From a virus: DNA of 49,307 bases. Each line of letters begins with the position of its first letter. Positions within the stretch are counted from its first letter, which is position 1. Made by a program: the position numbers and the translations under genes. Where the stretch lies: positions 1 to 49,307 of the IMG/VR virus record IMGVR_UViG_3300034012_003312; one strand, 5' to 3'. This document shows positions 47,616 through 49,307 of this stretch, one piece after another. The notes under the pieces were generated by a model that made no database searches, was not told the DNA's origin, and saw nothing but the letters and a program-made list of their open reading frames with translations.

Positions 47616-48268
47616 TCACCTTCGACACCGCCCGCGCGCTCGCCGCGCACCTCGCCGCCACCCGCCGCGCCGTGATCGTCGACCCCGACGACGCGCGCCC
47701 CTGGCTCGCCACGCTCGAGGGCGCGGTGTCGCTCCTTCCCGGCGCGGCCCCCGTGCTCACCACCGTTCGCGGCCTCGTCTCGGGCGCCGCGGAGAGCGTC
47801 GCGGGCCTCGCGGTCCCGTCGCCCTGGGGAACGGCGATCCTCCTCACGCCGCGGGCCATGGTCGACCCCGCCGCCTACGTCGCGACGGTCACGCACGAGC
47901 TCGTTCACGCGTCGCAGGTGGTGGCCCTCGGCGCTGGCCAGACCGCGGCGGACTACCTGCACCCGGAGCTCCGCGCCCTGCGCGAGGCCGAGGCGGGCGG
48001 CGTCGGCCTCTGGGTGCGCTACCTCGTGACCGGCGTGCGCCCGTCGCCCGACGAGGCCGGGGTGGTGCGGTCGGCGCTCTACCACCTCGACGCCAGCGAC
48101 CGCGCCTTCGGGCGTGCCGTCGTCGAGAGCATCCTGGCGCCCATCGAGCTCGGCGCGGTGCCCCCTCACAGCGTCGCCCGTGAGGCGCTGGCATGGCTGC
48201 ACGAGCACGCGCCCGACGCGATCGCGGCCGGGGCGTACGCCGACCGGGCGACGGCGGTCCCGCAGTGA
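47612..48268 (+). CDS. HEXXH metalloprotease-like protein in the lysis cassette
   Basis: 218 residues, ATG overlapping the upstream TGA. VATVTHELVHASQVV holds a zincin motif (His95, Glu96, His99). A downstream Glu in LREAEAGGVGLWVRYL could be the third ligand. No signal peptide is visible. Residues 55-82 are hydrophobic. It is flanked by a lipoprotein and an amidase, so it may cleave cell-wall peptides or a membrane protein during lysis. It could instead be a bound, catalytically relaxed structural protein. The left cassette has no homologue. Confidence 0.6.
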   Translation: MITFDTARALAAHLAATRRAVIVDPDDARPWLATLEGAVSLLPGAAPVLTTVRGLVSGAAESVAGLAVPSPWGTAILLTPRAMVDPAAYVATVTHELVHASQVVALGAGQTAADYLHPELRALREAEAGGVGLWVRYLVTGVRPSPDEAGVVRSALYHLDASDRAFGRAVVESILAPIELGAVPPHSVAREALAWLHEHAPDAIAAGAYADRATAVPQ

Positions 48269-48954
48269 CCGGCCTCGTCATCGGCGGGGCGCGCGTCGCC
48301 GTCCCGGGCGCCGAGGTCGTGACGTGGCTCGACGATCCCAGCCGCGCGCCACCCGTGACCGACGGCAAGCGCCGCGACCCGGCGAAGGTGCTGGCGATCT
48401 GCCTGCACACCAGCCGCGGCCAGCGGGGGGCGAAGCTCCGGCCGGGCGCCCGTCCCTCGACGCGCGCGGAGACGCTGGCGCGCTACCAGAGCACCACCGC
48501 GCGGGAGGTGTCCTGGCACCTCACGATCGACAGCGACGGGACGGTGATCCAGAGCGCCGACCTCGGGTCGTGGATGTGCTGGCACGCTGGACACGTCAAC
48601 GGCTGGACCGTGGGCATCGAGCTCGTCCAGCACCCCGACTCGCCCGACCTCTGGCAGGTTCAGCTCGACGCGCTCGTCGCGGTCTGCGCGGCGACGTCCG
48701 ACACGCTGAATATCCCGCGGCGCGTCATGGTCGACGGCGCCGACGCGCCGCTCACGGTGCCCATCGGCCCGCTGCTCTCCGAGGCCGCGCGCTCGCGCGA
48801 CGGGCGGCCCCTCGGCGGCAAGGGCGAGCGGTGGCCCGGGGTCATCGGTCACTGCCAGGTGGTGCCCGACCACGTCCGCGGCCCGGGCGACCCCGGTGAC
48901 TTGCCCTTCCGCGCGCTGCTGGCGGCGGGCTGGCAGGGAGCGCCGCGGCCGTGA
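48265..48954 (+). CDS. N-acetylmuramoyl-L-alanine amidase (Amidase_2/AmpD fold)
   Basis: 229 residues, GTG overlapping the upstream TGA. AmpD-type zinc ligands are His48 (AICLHTSRG), His196 (VIGHCQVV) and Asp209 (GPGDPGD). VSWHLTIDSDGTVIQ, WHAGHVNGWTVGIELVQ and Glu119 complete the pattern of the fold. It would cut the amide bond between muramic acid and the peptide stem. It is the main endolysin of the right-hand cassette and overlaps the second transglycosylase-like gene by GTGA. Confidence 0.88.
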   Translation: MTGLVIGGARVAVPGAEVVTWLDDPSRAPPVTDGKRRDPAKVLAICLHTSRGQRGAKLRPGARPSTRAETLARYQSTTAREVSWHLTIDSDGTVIQSADLGSWMCWHAGHVNGWTVGIELVQHPDSPDLWQVQLDALVAVCAATSDTLNIPRRVMVDGADAPLTVPIGPLLSEAARSRDGRPLGGKGERWPGVIGHCQVVPDHVRGPGDPGDLPFRALLAAGWQGAPRP

Positions 48955-49307
48955 TCCTCGCCGCTGTCCTCCGTCTCGCCCTCGGCCTGTCGCGTCTCCC
49001 TGACCAGGGGGCCGTTGATGCCATCGAGCGCCACGCCGTCGCGGCCCGCGTCCCGGTCTCCCTGGCGCTGGCCGTGTGCACGCTGGAGAGCGGCCTCGGC
49101 ACCCGCGGGGCGATCCTCTGCGGGTGCTACGTGCGCCGGGCGGGGGCGCTGGACACCAGCGTCGAGGGGCAGGCCCGCTGCGTCGCCGGGACGCTGCGCG
49201 CGGGGCTGCGCTCGTGCGGGAGCTGGGCGGCGTCGCTGCGCCGCTACCGCTACGGGCTCGCGGACCACGGATGCCCCCTCGCCGACCCGCGGGCGTACGT
49301 GCGGCGC
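48951..49307 (+). CDS. Lysozyme/transglycosylase-like endolysin, second copy truncated by window end
   Basis: 119 residues visible, GTG overlapping the amidase stop. The product matches that of 4024-4425 except VLDVS versus ALDTS, with Glu46 in CTLESGLG retained. Over the first 243 bases there are 24 differences, 20 of them silent. The last 114 bases (49194-49307) are identical to 4267-4380. The window ends in mid gene, 14 codons before the stop expected from the left copy. Confidence 0.65.
   Translation, partial: MILAAVLRLALGLSRLPDQGAVDAIERHAVAARVPVSLALAVCTLESGLGTRGAILCGCYVRRAGALDTSVEGQARCVAGTLRAGLRSCGSWAASLRRYRYGLADHGCPLADPRAYVRR
48951..49307. repeat. Right copy of the imperfect direct repeat shared with 4024-4380
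   Basis: It ends exactly at the window end. The last mismatch is at 49193 (G versus C at 4266). The sharp change from about 10% divergence to none marks either a recombination junction or the point where an assembly path rejoins sequence already used. Confidence 0.85.

Noticed and set aside
48951-49307. Exact terminal redundancy of a linear phage genome
   Set aside because: The match to 4024-4380 lies 4 kb inside the left end and has 24 mismatches in its first 243 bases, so it is not a terminal repeat. Joining 49307 to base 1 also breaks the reading frame's homology.
1-49307. CRISPR arrays, tRNA genes, insertion sequences
   Set aside because: Reading both strands I found no regularly spaced repeats, no cloverleaf with a CCA-type end that I could support, and no DDE or tyrosine transposase. 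A tRNAscan-SE or CRISPR-finder run would settle this.

Overview
The window is a very GC-rich (about 70% or more), densely coded DNA that reads as almost the whole genome of a temperate tailed phage. The likely host is a GC-rich myxobacterium (Myxococcota, Polyangia-like). The host guess rests on base composition and on two phage-borne lipoproteins that carry the Cys-rich 'NCGGCG' motif and 'DGG/DA' linkers typical of surface lipoproteins in that group. Genes overlap in GTGA, ATGA or TGATG style almost throughout. No gap exceeds about 155 bp, so there is no long unexplained stretch. I saw no tRNA, rRNA, CRISPR array or insertion sequence.

Layout. (1) 1-4425, plus strand except one lipoprotein: the end of a tail gene, a lectin-like appendage protein, then a lysis cassette (holin-like, spanin-like pair, putative lytic enzyme, transglycosylase-like enzyme), closed by a terminator at 4461-4488. 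(2) 4508-6586, minus: small, partly zinc-binding accessory proteins behind a strong promoter at 6629-6657. (3) 6742-7514, plus: two small accessory genes. (4) 7543-17234, minus: large serine integrase, small genes, Ea22-like protein, ParB-like protein, a Cas4/RecB-type exonuclease with a Rad52-type annealing protein, and small genes, read from a promoter at 17282-17311. (5) 17333-18446: a lambda-like switch, with a cI-type repressor (minus) between two similar operator regions and a Cro-like gene (plus). (6) 18443-26370, plus: early replication genes, including an SF2 helicase, a VRR-NUC nuclease and a 1156-residue primase/NTPase/HTH protein that contains a candidate origin. (7) 26495-42805, plus: packaging, Mu-like head genes (gp29-type portal, gpT-type capsid, gp36-type), and a siphovirus tail with a -1 frameshift in the tail chaperone. 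(8) 42807-49307: lipoprotein and DUF6232 genes (minus), tail appendage genes, then a second, different lysis cassette ending in a truncated second copy of the transglycosylase gene.

Two points stand out. First, the two ends carry parallel but mostly unrelated adsorption/lysis cassettes that meet in the same transglycosylase gene. The copies differ at about one base in ten, almost all silent, for 243 bp and are then identical for the last 114 bp of the window. The simplest reading is a circular (circularly permuted) genome of about 44.9 kb assembled from a population with two alternative late cassettes. Tandem related prophages are the main alternative. Second, the right-hand cassette has, where a holin would be expected, a complete response-regulator receiver domain fused to a 3-4 helix membrane domain. 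This suggests lysis gated by phosphorylation, which I do not recognise from any described phage.

Gene co-operation is inferred from order. Repressor and Cro set the lysogeny decision. The serine integrase moves the genome in and out of the chromosome. The Rad52/exonuclease pair and the helicase/primase replicate and recombine it. A promoter at 26395-26424 probably drives late packaging, head, tail and lysis genes.
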